Part shown: piece by piece, positions 9,769 through 19,208 of the stretch
Layout: each line of letters opens with the position of its first letter
Position numbering within the stretch: the first letter of the stretch is position 1
Source of the DNA: Clostridia bacterium
GTDB lineage: Bacteria > Bacillota > DAOUPZ01
DNA: 64,000 nt
NCBI GenBank assembly: GCA_030625885.1
Contig: DAOUPZ010000014.1
Location: 39,681 to 103,680, forward strand
Reading direction: 5' to 3'
Notes under the pieces: generated by a model
What the model was told of the DNA's origin: nothing
The model's database searches: none
What the model saw: only the letters and a program-made list of their open reading frames with translations
Position numbers and translations under genes: made by a program

Positions 9769-11115
9769 ATGAACTACATCGAAACTGATGGTGTTAAGAT
9801 TGTCCTAAGAAACTTTGGGAAAATAGACCCCTTAAAAGTTGAAGAATATGTTGCGCGTGGTGGATATGAATCCTTAAAGAAAGCGCTTACAGCAATGACA
9901 CCTGAAGCTGTTATTGAAGAAGTAAAAGCATCAGGTCTTCGTGGTAGAGGGGGAGCTGGTTTCCCTACTGGTTTGAAATGGAGTTTTACTAAAAAAGACG
10001 CTGATCAAAAGTATATTGTATGTAATGCAGACGAAGGAGAGCCTGGAACAGCGAAAGACCGATTAATCATGACAGGTGACCCACATGGCCTTATTGAAGG
10101 GATGGCAATTGCTGGTTATGCCATTGGTGCTACTAAGGGCTTTATTTACTGCCGTGGTGAATATACCACTTCAATTAATACATTGAATCATGCCATTAAT
10201 CAGGCAAGAGAAAATGGGTTTTTGGGGGAAAACCTTTTTGGTACAGATTTTACGTTTAACTTAGAAGTTCGCTCCGGTGCTGGTGCTTATGTTTGTGGTG
10301 AAGAAACAGCATTGATTGAATCTATTGAAGGACATCGTGGTATGCCGCGTTTCAAACCACCATTCCCTGGTGGAGCTGGTTTATGGGGAAAACCAACTGT
10401 TGTTAATAACGTGGAAACCTTGGCTAATGTTCCAGTTATTTTAGATAAAGGAGCTGACTGGTACAAGTCTATTGGAACAGAGAAATCTGCGGGGACAAAA
10501 ATCTTTATTCTGTGTGGTAACTTAAGAAATACTGGTGCTTTGGAATTGCCGTTTGGTATGACCGTAAGAGAAGTTATGGAAACTTATGGTGGGGGATTAC
10601 TTACAGGTCGTGATCTTCAAATGGTTCATTTAGGCGGTGCTGCTAGTGGTATCATGCCTCCAGCATTAATTGATACACCGTTAACTTATGAGGATCTTCA
10701 GGCTGTAGGTCAAGGTTTAGGTTCCGGTGTTATCTTGGCAATTGATGACCAAAAAGACTTCATGAGCTATATTTGCTCAAATACACATTTCTTTGAACAT
10801 GAATCCTGTGGAAAATGTACACCTTGTCGCGAAGGAACTGCAAGAATAAATGAAATCTTGCATCGTATCGCTGCAGGAGATGGTACTTTAGAAGATTTAG
10901 ATAATTTAAAAGACTTAGGGGAAATGATGCAGATTAGTGCATTATGTGGTTTGGGGCAGGCGGCTCCCACACCAGTACTTACTTCCTTAGAACACTTCAT
11001 GGATAAGTATGTAGAAGCAGTTTCTGGGAAAAAAAATGAAGTAAATGAAGAAGCGGTAGCTACTGAGGCGATTCACAAAAGCTACTATGAAGCTGCACCA
11101 ATCAAATTAGATTAA
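9769..11115 (+). CDS. NuoF-like NADH/FMN subunit of the formate dehydrogenase complex
   Basis: Flavin and NAD-binding subunit of 448 aa. FMN/NAD motifs include GLRGRGGAGFPTGLKW (near residue 60) and GAGAYVCGEETALIESIEG; the SLBB region follows; the C-terminal [4Fe-4S] ligands are CGKCTPCREG plus a later Cys in LCGLGQ. I chose ATG 9769 (MNYIETDG), nine bases after GGAGGG, over TTG 9760, which abuts the ribosome site. It lacks the extra ferredoxin domains found on some bifurcating HydB proteins. It passes electrons between NAD(H) and the formate dehydrogenase through the NuoE-like protein. Confidence 0.93.
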   Translation: MNYIETDGVKIVLRNFGKIDPLKVEEYVARGGYESLKKALTAMTPEAVIEEVKASGLRGRGGAGFPTGLKWSFTKKDADQKYIVCNADEGEPGTAKDRLIMTGDPHGLIEGMAIAGYAIGATKGFIYCRGEYTTSINTLNHAINQARENGFLGENLFGTDFTFNLEVRSGAGAYVCGEETALIESIEGHRGMPRFKPPFPGGAGLWGKPTVVNNVETLANVPVILDKGADWYKSIGTEKSAGTKIFILCGNLRNTGALELPFGMTVREVMETYGGGLLTGRDLQMVHLGGAASGIMPPALIDTPLTYEDLQAVGQGLGSGVILAIDDQKDFMSYICSNTHFFEHESCGKCTPCREGTARINEILHRIAAGDGTLEDLDNLKDLGEMMQISALCGLGQAAPTPVLTSLEHFMDKYVEAVSGKKNEVNEEAVATEAIHKSYYEAAPIKLD

Positions 11116-11179
11116 TAAATAACTGATATTGTCATAATAAATCTATTGATAAAACATCCGTAAAGGAGGGTAATGCTGA

Positions 11180-13885
11180 ATGATCAATTTAACGATTGAC
11201 GGTAAGCAAGTTCAAGCAGAATCTGGCATGACCATCCTTCAGGCTGCAAAAGCCAATGGCATAGAGATACCAACTTTTTGTTACGATCCAGCATTGAGTA
11301 AAGCTGGTGCATGTCGTATCTGTGTTGTTGAGGTAGAAGGCGCTCGTCTTTTAGCTGCTGCTTGTGTAGCACCTATATATGAAGGTATGGTAGTACACAC
11401 TAATAGTGAAAAAGTACAAAAATCTCGCCGGATTAATCTGGAACTTCTTTGGGCGAATCATAACCAGGATTGCTTAACTTGTGAAAAAGCCGGTGAATGT
11501 AAATTACAAGAATTATGTTATAAATATGGTGTTACCGAATCCCGTTTTGAAGGCAAGAAACGCAACTTACCAATCTTTGATGATAATCCTTTCTACATTA
11601 GAGATTATAATAAATGTATCAACTGTGGAAAATGTATTCGTGCTTGTCAGGAAATTCAGATCAATGAAACCTATGATTTCGTAGATCGTGGTTTTAACAC
11701 ACATCCTGATACGGCTTATCGTGTTGATTTAATGGCAAAAGAGTCTCCCTGTGTATTCTGTGGGAACTGTGTTGCTGTTTGTCCGACAGGTGCTTTAACT
11801 TCCAAGATTAATAGAGGTACGTTCCGTACATGGGAAGTTGAAAAGAAAGTTAAAACAACCTGTACATACTGTGGTTGTGGCTGTGGATTGGAACTTAATG
11901 TTATAGGTAATAAGGTTGTTCGAGTGACACCTGATCTTTCAGGAACGACACCTAATGAACATGGCGCACTTTGTACGAAAGGGCGTTTTGGATTTGACTT
12001 CATCAATCGTGAAGATCGTTTAACAAATCCATTAATTAAAGAAAATGGTAAATTCCGTAAAGCATCTTGGGAAGAAGCTTTGGACTTAATTGCTTCAAAA
12101 CTAAAAGGTATTGCTGATGTAAATGGCGGAAATTCGTTAATGTTCTTGAGTTCTGCAAGAACAACGAATGAAGAAAACTATTTGATGCAAAAACTATCTC
12201 GTGCAGTGTTTAAGACAAACAATGTCGATCACTGCGCCCGCTTGTGACATAGTGCTACTGTGGCTGGTCTAGCCGCTTCATTTGGTAGTGGTGCTATGAC
12301 GAATTCAATTAGTGAATTCTCAAAAGCAAAGTGTATTTTTGTTATAGGTTCTAACACAACTGAAACTCATCCTATTATTAGTTTGCAAATCAAAAAAGCT
12401 GTTAAATATAACGGTGCTAAATTAATTGTTGCTGATCCAAGAAGAATTGATTTAATTGATTTTGCAGATGTTTGGATGCGTCATAAATCAGGTACTGATG
12501 TTGCATTATTTAATGGTATGATGCATGTGATTTTAAAAGAAGGATTAGCTGATGAAGAATTTATTAAAGAAAGAACGGAAAAATTTGATGAATTGAAAGC
12601 TGTTGTTGATAAATATACACCTGAATATGCATCAGAGATTACTGGTGTTCCTGCTGAGGATATCATTGAAGCAGCACGTATTTATGCTTCTGCTGAAAAT
12701 TCATCTATCGCTTATGCAATGGGTATTACTCAACATACCTGTGGTGTAGATAATGTTCGTTCTTCCGCTAATTTAGCCATGGTTACAGGTAATATGGGTA
12801 AAGAAGGAACAGGGGTTAATCCATTACGTGGACAAAATAACGTTCAAGGTGCTTGCGATATGGGGGCACTAAATGCTGTATATACTGGTTATCAAAAAGT
12901 AACTTTACCAGCAGTTAAAGAGAAATTTGAAAAGGCTTGGGGCGTTGAAGGCTTAAGTGATAAACCGGGTTATACAGTAACCAGTTCATTTGCTGCTGTA
13001 GAAGAAGGTAAAGTAAAAGGGATGTTTATCATGGGTGAAAATCCAATGGTATCTGATCCCAATACAGGCCATATTGAACATTGTTTGAAAGCATTAGACT
13101 TCTTAGTTGTCCAAGATATTTTCTTGACACCAACTGCGCAATTAGCCGATGTTGTATTGCCGGCAGCTACCTTTGCGGAAAAAGAAGGTACCTTTACTAA
13201 TACAGAACGTCGTGTACTAAAAGTTCGTCAGGCAATCAATCCAATAGGGAATTCTAAGCCTGATTGGAAGATATTATGTGAAATAGCTACATGTTGTGGT
13301 TATCCGATGGACTATGCAAATGCAGAGGAAATCTTTGAAGAAATTGCCTCTGTTACACCTTCATACGGTGGTATTTCTTATGATCGTATAGAAGAAACAG
13401 GTGGCTTGGCTTGGCCGTGTCCGACTAAAGATCATCCGGGTACCAAGTTTCTTCATAAAGGAAAATTTGCTCGTGGCTTAGGTGAATTCAAAGGTATTGA
13501 ATGGAAAGCACCTGCTGAGAATCCTGACGATGCATATCCATTGATTCTCTCTACAGGTCGTAGTTTATTCCATTATCATACAGGTTCGATGACTCGTCGT
13601 GCTAAAGCACTTGATGAGTATTTACCTAAAAATCGAGTTGAAATTAATCCAGCTAAAGCAGCCGAATTAGGCATTGCAAACGGTGAGCAAGTAAAAATAT
13701 CTACTCGGCGTGGTGAAGTGGTTACAGAAGCGTATGTTACAGAAAGAGTTCCGGAACATACCATCTTCCTGTTATTCCATTTTGAAGAAGCTGCTGCTAA
13801 CCGTTTAACTAATAATGCGCTTGATCCAGTTTGTGGTATACCTGAATATAAGGCTTGTGCTGCAAAAATTGAAAAAATTTCATAG
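11180..13885 (+). CDS. fdhF: Formate dehydrogenase alpha subunit, selenocysteine-containing
   Basis: Mo/W-bis-MGD enzyme interconverting formate and CO2, 901 aa with selenocysteine 356 encoded by TGA at 12245-12247 (context HCARLUHSATVAGLAASFG). Domain order: N-terminal [2Fe-2S] ferredoxin (CYDPALSKAGACRIC), NuoG-type Cys/His cluster (HNQDCLTCEKAGECKLQELC), two [4Fe-4S] sites (CINCGKCIRAC and CVFCGNCVAVC), the CTYCGCGC cluster of the catalytic domain, then the molybdopterin oxidoreductase body and MGD-binding C-terminus. Frame continues without a break on both sides of the TGA, so this is recoding and not a pseudogene. With the two upstream genes it forms a soluble NAD-linked complex. Confidence 0.96.
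12245..12276 (+). promoter_or_regulatory. UGA codon and SECIS-like hairpin in fdhF
   Basis: After the TGA, GTGGCT (12260-12265) pairs with AGCCGC (12271-12276, one G-U pair) around GGTCT. The loop begins with G and lies 18 bases after the UGA, within the spacing known for bacterial SECIS elements. Confidence 0.65.
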
Positions 13886-13901
13886 TTAGTCCCTACCTTC
13901 C

Positions 13902-13941
13902 ATCTACAACCCCAATTCCTTTGGGGATTGGGGTTGTAGAT
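13902..13941 (+). terminator. Strong hairpin after fdhF
   Basis: A 15-bp perfect stem, ATCTACAACCCCAAT (13902-13916) with its complement at 13927-13941, around a ten-base loop. Only a weak T-rich stretch follows, so it may terminate partly or protect the 3' end while letting focA be read from the same promoter. Confidence 0.65.
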
Positions 13942-14087
13942 ATAATTTATATTAATAAAGGGTATTAATACTAATGATACATACCGTTAATGTAGATGTA
14001 TCCTTAGATGAGGTAAGCTTAAAAAGCTATTTTCCGCATTGTAAAAAATCAAAAAATTTATTCCGAAACAAAGGGGTGTTTTTTATA

Positions 14088-14951
14088 ATGGCGATTAAAA
14101 GTCCTAAGGAAACTGCACAAGCTTTTGTTGGTGTAGGAAAAGCAAAAGCTAATCTTTCTTCAACTAATATGATCCTTTTAGGAATCTTAGCTGGTGCGTA
14201 CATCGGTTTTGGTTCTGAGTTAGCTACGATGGTAGGTCATGATGCATCTAAGTTTGTAGGTGTTGGTTTATCTAAATTTATGTTTGGTGCTGTATTCTCT
14301 ATCGGTCTCATGTTAGTTATTATTGCTGGAGCAGAATTATTTACTGGAAATAACTTAATATTCCTTGGCGTATGTGAAGGTAGTGTTCCTGCTTCTAAGA
14401 TGCTTAAAAACTGGGTACTTGTTTATATTGGTAACTTCATTGGTTCTATTTTAGTGGCTTGGTTAATGTACAATACAGGCCTTTGGAAAACAGCTAATTT
14501 GGCTGTTGGTGCAAAAGCATTAAATATTGCAGTAGGAAAAGTTAATTTGGATTTCAGTACAGCATTCTTTAGAGCTATTATGTGTAACTGGTTTGTATGT
14601 TTGGCTGTCTGGATGGCAATTGCTGCTCAAGATGCAACTGGTAAAATTTTCTCTTGCTTCTTTATTATCATGGCTTTCGTTGCCAGCGGATTTGAGCACT
14701 GTGTAGCCAATATGTATTTCATTCCTGCTGGGATGTTCTTAAAAGGAAATGCTGATGTAGTTGCTACTTCTGGCGCTGCAGCAGAAAAACTAGCTAACTT
14801 AAACTTTGGTGGATTTATGGGTAACTTAATTCCTGTTACATTGGGCAATATTGTTGGGGGTGCCCTTTTAGTAGGTGGAATTTACTATTTAATATTCATT
14901 AAACCTGACAAAGCTCAAGCTGCTAGTCAATCAACAAATATAAAAGCTTAG
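14088..14951 (+). CDS. focA: Formate/nitrite channel, FocA family
   Basis: Integral membrane channel of 287 aa with six hydrophobic helices. Family blocks include LGILAGAYIGFGSELA, AELFTGNNLIF (the omega-loop helix), NWFVCLAVWMA and GFEHCVANMYFIPAGMF. I chose ATG 14088 (MAIKSPKETAQAF) behind AAGGGGTG; the frame is open upstream to an ATG at 13974 but those 38 residues look unlike a FocA N-terminus. Position straight after a formate dehydrogenase favours formate, not nitrite, as the substrate, moving it in or out according to metabolism. Confidence 0.93.
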   Translation: MAIKSPKETAQAFVGVGKAKANLSSTNMILLGILAGAYIGFGSELATMVGHDASKFVGVGLSKFMFGAVFSIGLMLVIIAGAELFTGNNLIFLGVCEGSVPASKMLKNWVLVYIGNFIGSILVAWLMYNTGLWKTANLAVGAKALNIAVGKVNLDFSTAFFRAIMCNWFVCLAVWMAIAAQDATGKIFSCFFIIMAFVASGFEHCVANMYFIPAGMFLKGNADVVATSGAAAEKLANLNFGGFMGNLIPVTLGNIVGGALLVGGIYYLIFIKPDKAQAASQSTNIKA

Positions 14952-14981
14952 TAAAACTTTTTTAGCGGAAAATAGCTTTTT

Positions 14982-15020
14982 AACCTTGCCTTCTCTAAGT
15001 GGGGGTAAGGTTTTTATTTT
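14982..15020 (+). terminator. Terminator after focA
   Basis: AACCTTGCC (14982-14990) pairs with GGTAAGGTT (15004-15012, one G-U), followed by TTTATTTT. Confidence 0.75.
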
Positions 15021-15087
15021 AATAAGATAAATTATAACATTTTATAAAATTATGCTATAATAATTGCGAATCAAAGGAGTGAGTGCC

Positions 15088-15681
15088 TTGCATGCTATCA
15101 TACTAGCTGGTGGGAAAAGCTCTCGTATGAAACGTAATAAATCTTTTGTGAGGTTAAATAATCAACCCCTTATAGAAATCATTATTAATCGGCTTAAACC
15201 TGTATTCAATGACAACATTACTATTATTACCAATGAACCTGAACTTTATCAATATTTAAATGTTAATACACAAAGTGATCTTATTAAAAATAGAGGCCCT
15301 TTAGGGGGAATTTATACCGGACTTATTATTTCTGATTTTATGTATAATTTTTTCTTGCCCTGTGATACACCTTTCATTAATATGGAAGCGATAAATTATA
15401 TGGTAAAAGAAAAGGAAGATTATGATGTTATTGTCCCAATCATTCGTGGATATATTGAGCCTTTATACGGTATTTATTCTAAAAGCTGTATTGAACCTAT
15501 TCACAAATGTTTATTAGAAGATAAATTAAAGGCAAAAAGTTTTTTTGATAAAGTAAAAGTAAAAACGATCTCAGAAAGCATATTTAAAGCGATAGATCCT
15601 CAACTAAAAATGTTTACTAATATAAATACACCAGAGCACTTAGAAACGGCTCAAGAAATTCTAGGAAATGATATGATTTGA
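15088..15681 (+). CDS. mobA: Molybdenum cofactor guanylyltransferase
   Basis: Transfers GMP from GTP to molybdopterin to give the guanine dinucleotide cofactor used by the neighbouring formate dehydrogenase. The N-terminal nucleotide-binding motif HAIILAGGKSSRMKRNKSF, the GPLGGIYTGL block and FLPCDTPF with the metal-binding Asp are clear. About 197 aa. The start is best placed at TTG 15088, eight bases after AAAGGAG; TTG 15064 would place the ribosome site inside the gene. It has its own terminator-separated position behind focA, and the link to fdhF is functional context. Confidence 0.9.
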   Translation: MHAIILAGGKSSRMKRNKSFVRLNNQPLIEIIINRLKPVFNDNITIITNEPELYQYLNVNTQSDLIKNRGPLGGIYTGLIISDFMYNFFLPCDTPFINMEAINYMVKEKEDYDVIVPIIRGYIEPLYGIYSKSCIEPIHKCLLEDKLKAKSFFDKVKVKTISESIFKAIDPQLKMFTNINTPEHLETAQEILGNDMI

Positions 15682-15834
15682 GGTTGTTTTATTAGAAGAT
15701 GTTTTGTATTGAAGTTCTATATTATTTAAGTTTAAAATAAAAAATGACTTTATGGGATATTATAATTTAAGGTAAAGTATAGTTTTATGAAATATAAGTG
15801 TTAATCTCGAAAAAAATTCTTTTACTTTACTAAT

Positions 15835-15915
15835 TGTATTAAAGTTTTACATTTAGAATTGCCCCATCTTTCCTTCGCTTTTCCTGCAAACTTGCAATGT
15901 AAGTTCTTTATTGCA
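15835..15915 (-). repeat. Shorter inverted copy of a terminal-repeat element
   Basis: On the minus strand this reads TGCAATAAAGAACTTACATT, then GCAAGTTTGCAGGAAAAGCG and AAGGAAAGATGGGG, matching 33880-33950 on the plus strand almost base for base, then CTAAATG and an end resembling the other terminal repeat. It lacks about 45 bases that form the central hairpin in the longer copy. It lies about 80 bases upstream of glnA. Confidence 0.75.
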
Positions 15916-15993
15916 TTACATGTAGAAAGATATATTTTTTATGGTGTTATTAAAAAATCTTATTTAAATTAATAAGGCGTTGAAAGGAGCAAA

Positions 15994-17334
15994 ATGATGG
16001 CAAATATGACTAAAGATGATGTTTTGAAAAAAGCAGAAGAGTTAGGTATAAAATTCATTCGGTTACAATTTACCGATATTTTTGGAACAGTAAAAAACGT
16101 AGAAATTACAGTAGAACAATTACCTAAAGCTTTAGATGGAGAACTTATGTTTGATGGTTCTTCTATAGAAGGTTTTGTGCGTATTGAAGAATCTGATATG
16201 TATTTAAAGCCTGATCCAGCTACTTTTACAATACTACCATGGACAGTACACGAAGGCACACCTATTGCTGGTCGATTGATTTGTGATGTTTATACGGCTG
16301 ATAACCAGCCTTTTGAGGGTTGCCCGCGTTGTGCTCTAAAAAAAGTTATAGCAGAAGCAGAAGAAATGGGTTATTCAATGAATGCAGGACCAGAACCTGA
16401 ATTTTTTCTCTTTCAGAAAGATGAAAAAGGTTTTCCCACTACAAAAACATTTGATAAGGGTGGGTATTTTGATCTTTCTCCAATCGATTTGGGAGAAGAA
16501 GCACGGAGGGATATGGTTCTTGCTTTAAAAGAAATGGGATTTGAAATTGAAGCTGCACATCATGAAGTGGCTCAAGGACAGCACGAAATAGATTTCAAAT
16601 ATGCAGACGCGCTTACTACGGCTGATAACATTGTAACATTCAAATTTGTTGTTCGTGCTATTGCGTTAAAATTAGGGTTGCATGCTGCCTTTATGCCTAA
16701 ACCCATATTTGGAATAGCCGGTAATGGGATGCATATTCATCAATCTCTTTTTAAGGGTGAACAAAATATTTTCTTCGATGTTGATGCACCTTCCCAATTA
16801 AGCCAAACAGCTTTGTATTATATTGGTGGCATCTTAAAGCATGCTGAGGGGATAACGCCTATTACCAATCCATTAGTTAATTCTTATAAACGTTTGGTTC
16901 CTGATTTTGAAGCACCTGTATATATTGCCTGGTCAGAAAGAAATAGAAGTCCATTGATACGTATTCCAGCACGTCGAGGAGTGGGGACTCGAATTGAAAT
17001 ACGTAATCCTGATCCTGCTTGTAATCCATATTTAGCATTGGCTGTTACGTTAAAAGCAGGCTTAGAAGGTATTAGAAATAAAATTGAACCCCCAATACCT
17101 GTTTCTGGAAACATTTATCAGATGAGTGAAGAAGAACTGAAAAAACATTATATACGCAAACTTCCCAGTGATTTAGGACAAGCGATGGAAGCGATGCAAA
17201 AAGATGAATTGATTAGGGAAGCATTAGGAGATCATACGTATTATCGATTCCTTAATGCTAAGGAATTAGAATGGAAAGATTATCTTACTCAAGTTCATCA
17301 GTGGGAGATAAATGAATATTTAGCTAAGGTCTAA
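15994..17334 (+). CDS. glnA: Glutamine synthetase, type I
   Basis: Forms glutamine from glutamate, ammonia and ATP. The 446 aa protein is of the shorter GSI-alpha type. Visible motifs are [40 protein letters not shown] (metal ligands), [10 protein letters not shown] (ATP/glutamate site) and [18 protein letters not shown] (near residue 320-340). The adenylylation-site tyrosine region of GSI-beta is not apparent, in line with feedback or GlnR-type control in Bacillota; no clear GlnR box was seen. GGAG lies four bases from ATG 15994 and seven from ATG 15997, so the first residue is uncertain. It stands alone. Confidence 0.96.
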   Translation: MMANMTKDDVLKKAEELGIKFIRLQFTDIFGTVKNVEITVEQLPKALDGELMFDGSSIEGFVRIEESDMYLKPDPATFTILPWTVHEGTPIAGRLICDVYTADNQPFEGCPRCALKKVIAEAEEMGYSMNAGPEPEFFLFQKDEKGFPTTKTFDKGGYFDLSPIDLGEEARRDMVLALKEMGFEIEAAHHEVAQGQHEIDFKYADALTTADNIVTFKFVVRAIALKLGLHAAFMPKPIFGIAGNGMHIHQSLFKGEQNIFFDVDAPSQLSQTALYYIGGILKHAEGITPITNPLVNSYKRLVPDFEAPVYIAWSERNRSPLIRIPARRGVGTRIEIRNPDPACNPYLALAVTLKAGLEGIRNKIEPPIPVSGNIYQMSEEELKKHYIRKLPSDLGQAMEAMQKDELIREALGDHTYYRFLNAKELEWKDYLTQVHQWEINEYLAKV

Positions 17335-17366
17335 AAAGAGCACCTGCTTAAGCAGGTGCTCTTTTT
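17333..17366. terminator. Bidirectional terminator between glnA and lexA
   Basis: A perfect palindrome with A-run, GAGCACCTGC, TTAA centre, GCAGGTGCTC and T-run. It can end glnA on the plus strand and lexA on the minus strand; the T-run overlaps the last lexA codons. Confidence 0.9.
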
Positions 17367-17988
17367 ACATTTTTCTTATCAAACTAACAACCTTACCAAT
17401 GATATTAGCATCCTTTGTAATAATGGGTTCCATATAAGCATTCTGTGGTTGTAAGCGAATATAGTGTTTTTCTCGGTAAAATGTTTTTACAGTTGCTTCG
17501 TCGTTTATAAGAGCAACCACAATTTCACCGTTATTAGCAATATTTTGCTTACGGACGATAATATAATCACCATCTAGGATTCCGGCATCAATCATACTTT
17601 CTCCTTTAACCTTCAGCATAAATACTTCATCTTTACCTGTAAAATAAAGGGGAATTGGAAAAGTATTCTCAATATTTTCTTCTGCCAGAATAGGTTGGCC
17701 TGCAGCAACATGGCCAATAAGTTGAATATCAACGACTTCTTCCTGATTTTTTTCTTGTCTAGATAAAAAATCAAATCCAACGACCTCAATCGCTCTTGTT
17801 TTAGATGAAGACCGACGAATAAACCCTTTTTGTTCTAATTTAGCTAAATGACTATGAACGGTTGAACTAGAACTCAGTCCAACTGCTTCACCAATTTCCC
17901 GTACAGTAGGTGGATATCCTTTTTGAGAAATTTGTTTTTTAATAAATATAAGAATTTGTTCCTGTCTAGGGGTTAAGTCATTAACCAT
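17365..17988 (-). CDS. lexA: LexA repressor
   Basis: SOS repressor of 207 aa. Residues 1-70 form the winged helix-turn-helix (LTPRQEQILIFIKKQISQKG, YPPTVREIGEAVGLSSSSTV). The self-cleavage site lies in HVAAGQP, the catalytic serine in KGESMIDAGI and the lysine in EATVKTFYRE, so autocleavage in response to RecA should work. Three SOS boxes lie in the region shared with the divergent LysM gene, so it should repress itself and that gene. Confidence 0.97.
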   Translation of the reverse strand: MVNDLTPRQEQILIFIKKQISQKGYPPTVREIGEAVGLSSSSTVHSHLAKLEQKGFIRRSSSKTRAIEVVGFDFLSRQEKNQEEVVDIQLIGHVAAGQPILAEENIENTFPIPLYFTGKDEVFMLKVKGESMIDAGILDGDYIIVRKQNIANNGEIVVALINDEATVKTFYREKHYIRLQPQNAYMEPIITKDANIIGKVVSLIRKM

Positions 17989-18051
17989 ATTTTCACCTCA
18001 CAAAGTTATCTAGCTGCCTTTACTTAATTATAGCATACTTGATTATGAAAG

Positions 18052-18065
18052 CAAACAATTGTTCG
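18052..18065. promoter_or_regulatory. SOS box 1 (lexA side)
   Basis: CAAACAATTGTTCG differs by one base from the Bacillus/Clostridium LexA box CGAAC-N4-GTTCG. It lies about 65 bases upstream of the lexA start, so it should be the autoregulatory site. Confidence 0.8.
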
Positions 18066-18110
18066 CTCTTTGTATGAAAACTTAACTTTAATATAGATAA
18101 ATGATTGACA

Positions 18111-18124
18111 CGAACATATGTTCG
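18111..18124. promoter_or_regulatory. SOS box 2
   Basis: CGAACATATGTTCG is a perfect match to the LexA box, inside a longer palindrome (CACGAACATATGTTCGTG). It overlaps the likely promoter of the LysM gene (TTGACA at 18105-18110). Confidence 0.9.
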
Positions 18125-18140
18125 TGATATATTTGTAGTA

Positions 18141-18154
18141 CAAACATATGTTCG
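18141..18154. promoter_or_regulatory. SOS box 3
   Basis: CAAACATATGTTCG, one mismatch from the box, 13 bases before the LysM gene start and 30 bases (close to three helical turns) from box 2, which would place both on one DNA face. Confidence 0.85.
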
Positions 18155-18166
18155 GGGGGCGAAGAA

Positions 18167-18469
18167 GTGATCAAACAGAGAAGTTATAGAATTAATAACA
18201 AAAAGCGTTTGATGATTTTTATTTGTACGGTATGTATTTTAGGATTGACTTGTTTTTCTATGGTTTTTTCAAGTAGAGCATTAGGGCGGCAAGAGCTTAA
18301 TTTTAAGGAAGTTGTGATTCATACTGGAGATACACTTTGGGCTATTGCCGAAGAATATGCACCACATCTTGACCCGCGAATTTTTATACATGAAGTCAAG
18401 CAAATTAATCATATCGATACAGCCTCTATTTACCCAGGACAAATTATTTTTGTTCCAATAAATCCATAA
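18167..18469 (+). CDS. SOS-induced cell-division inhibitor, YneA-like (LysM)
   Basis: Small protein of 100 aa with a basic N-terminus, one membrane segment (residues 15-35: RLMIFICTVCILGLTCFSMV) and a LysM domain (about 48-98: VVIHTGDTLWAIAEEY to YPGQIIFVPINP). Size, topology, divergent position beside lexA and two SOS boxes in its promoter match YneA, which delays division during DNA damage. Sequence identity to YneA itself is not strong by eye, so the function is inferred from architecture and context. Confidence 0.85.
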   Translation: MIKQRSYRINNKKRLMIFICTVCILGLTCFSMVFSSRALGRQELNFKEVVIHTGDTLWAIAEEYAPHLDPRIFIHEVKQINHIDTASIYPGQIIFVPINP

Positions 18470-18478
18470 TGTTTATTT

Positions 18479-18504
18479 CGTATCCTGAAAGGGATACGTT
18501 TTTT
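18479..18504 (+). terminator. Terminator of the LysM gene
   Basis: CGTATCC (18479-18485) pairs with GGATACG (18492-18498), followed by six T. Confidence 0.85.
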
Positions 18505-18667
18505 ATTGTTTTTTGTTTGTAATTAATAGAAAAGGGTATAAAAACTATGTAGTGTTATTATTAATAGTAAATCATATAAAATTTTATTAAGTAAGGCATA
18601 TTCAAAAAATGAGCCTAGTCTTTTTGCTTGATAAAACGATTTTATTCATAAATATGGGGGTGTCTTT

Positions 18668-19009
18668 ATGACAAATGAAAACATTGTTGCTTTAACACAA
18701 GAAAATTTTGAAACAGAAGTTATTCAATCATCAAAACCAGTATTAGTTGATTTTTATGCGTCTTGGTGCAGACCGTGTCAAATGTTAAGACCGGTAATTG
18801 AAGAACTGGCAAAGGAATATCAGGGTCGCATAAAGTTTTGTAAAGTAGATATTGATAATAATAAGGATCTAGCAAGTGCACATGCTGTAATGAGTGTTCC
18901 GACTCTAATGATTTTCAAAGAAGGAAAAAAAATCGAAAAATTAATTGGATTTAATCCTCGGAGAAAAATTGCCCAACGACTCAATAGCTTGTTTGGATGG
19001 TTTGAATAA
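18668..19009 (+). CDS. Thioredoxin
   Basis: Thiol-disulfide protein of 113 aa. The redox site reads WCRPCQ instead of the usual WCGPC, which would change the redox potential. The cis-proline region SVPTLMIFKEGKKIEKLIGF is normal. It is alone between the SOS pair and a 34-bp palindrome and is not part of the reductase operon, which has its own thioredoxin. The broader partner is unknown. Confidence 0.9.
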   Translation: MTNENIVALTQENFETEVIQSSKPVLVDFYASWCRPCQMLRPVIEELAKEYQGRIKFCKVDIDNNKDLASAHAVMSVPTLMIFKEGKKIEKLIGFNPRRKIAQRLNSLFGWFE

Positions 19010-19010
19010 T

Positions 19011-19044
19011 TAAACTAAAAGCCAATTAATTGGCTTTTAGTTTA
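19011..19044. terminator. 34-bp perfect palindrome after the thioredoxin
   Basis: Left arm TAAACTAAAAGCCAATT (19011-19027) and its exact complement to 19044, with no loop bases. The right arm holds CTTTTAGTTTA. It begins one base after the stop codon and probably serves as a terminator. Confidence 0.7.
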
Positions 19045-19059
19045 ATAAAAAAGATTGAA

Positions 19060-19085
19060 GGCCGAACATTTTCGAATGTTCGGCC
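19060..19085. terminator. Hairpin with TTCG tetraloop
   Basis: GGCCGAACATT (19060-19070), loop TTCG, AATGTTCGGCC (19075-19085). The loop is the very stable UUCG type. No T-run follows on either strand, so it may be a terminator for the convergent tetR or an RNA-stabilising hairpin. Confidence 0.55.
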
Positions 19086-19208
19086 TATTAGTAGTATGGT
19101 TTCATTTAAAATCTTTTCGTAAATAAATGAATACTTTAATTTTTATGTGGAATTTTAATATCATAATCATATATTGTATTCAAAAGAAAATAATATATTG
19201 TCATTAAT

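Noticed and set aside
12245..12247. Apparent stop codon splitting the formate dehydrogenase gene
   Set aside because: The frame continues on both sides, the context is the known Sec site (HCARLUHSATV) and a SECIS-like hairpin follows, so it is recoding and not a nonsense mutation. The same holds for TGA at 7635, 23760 and 24789.
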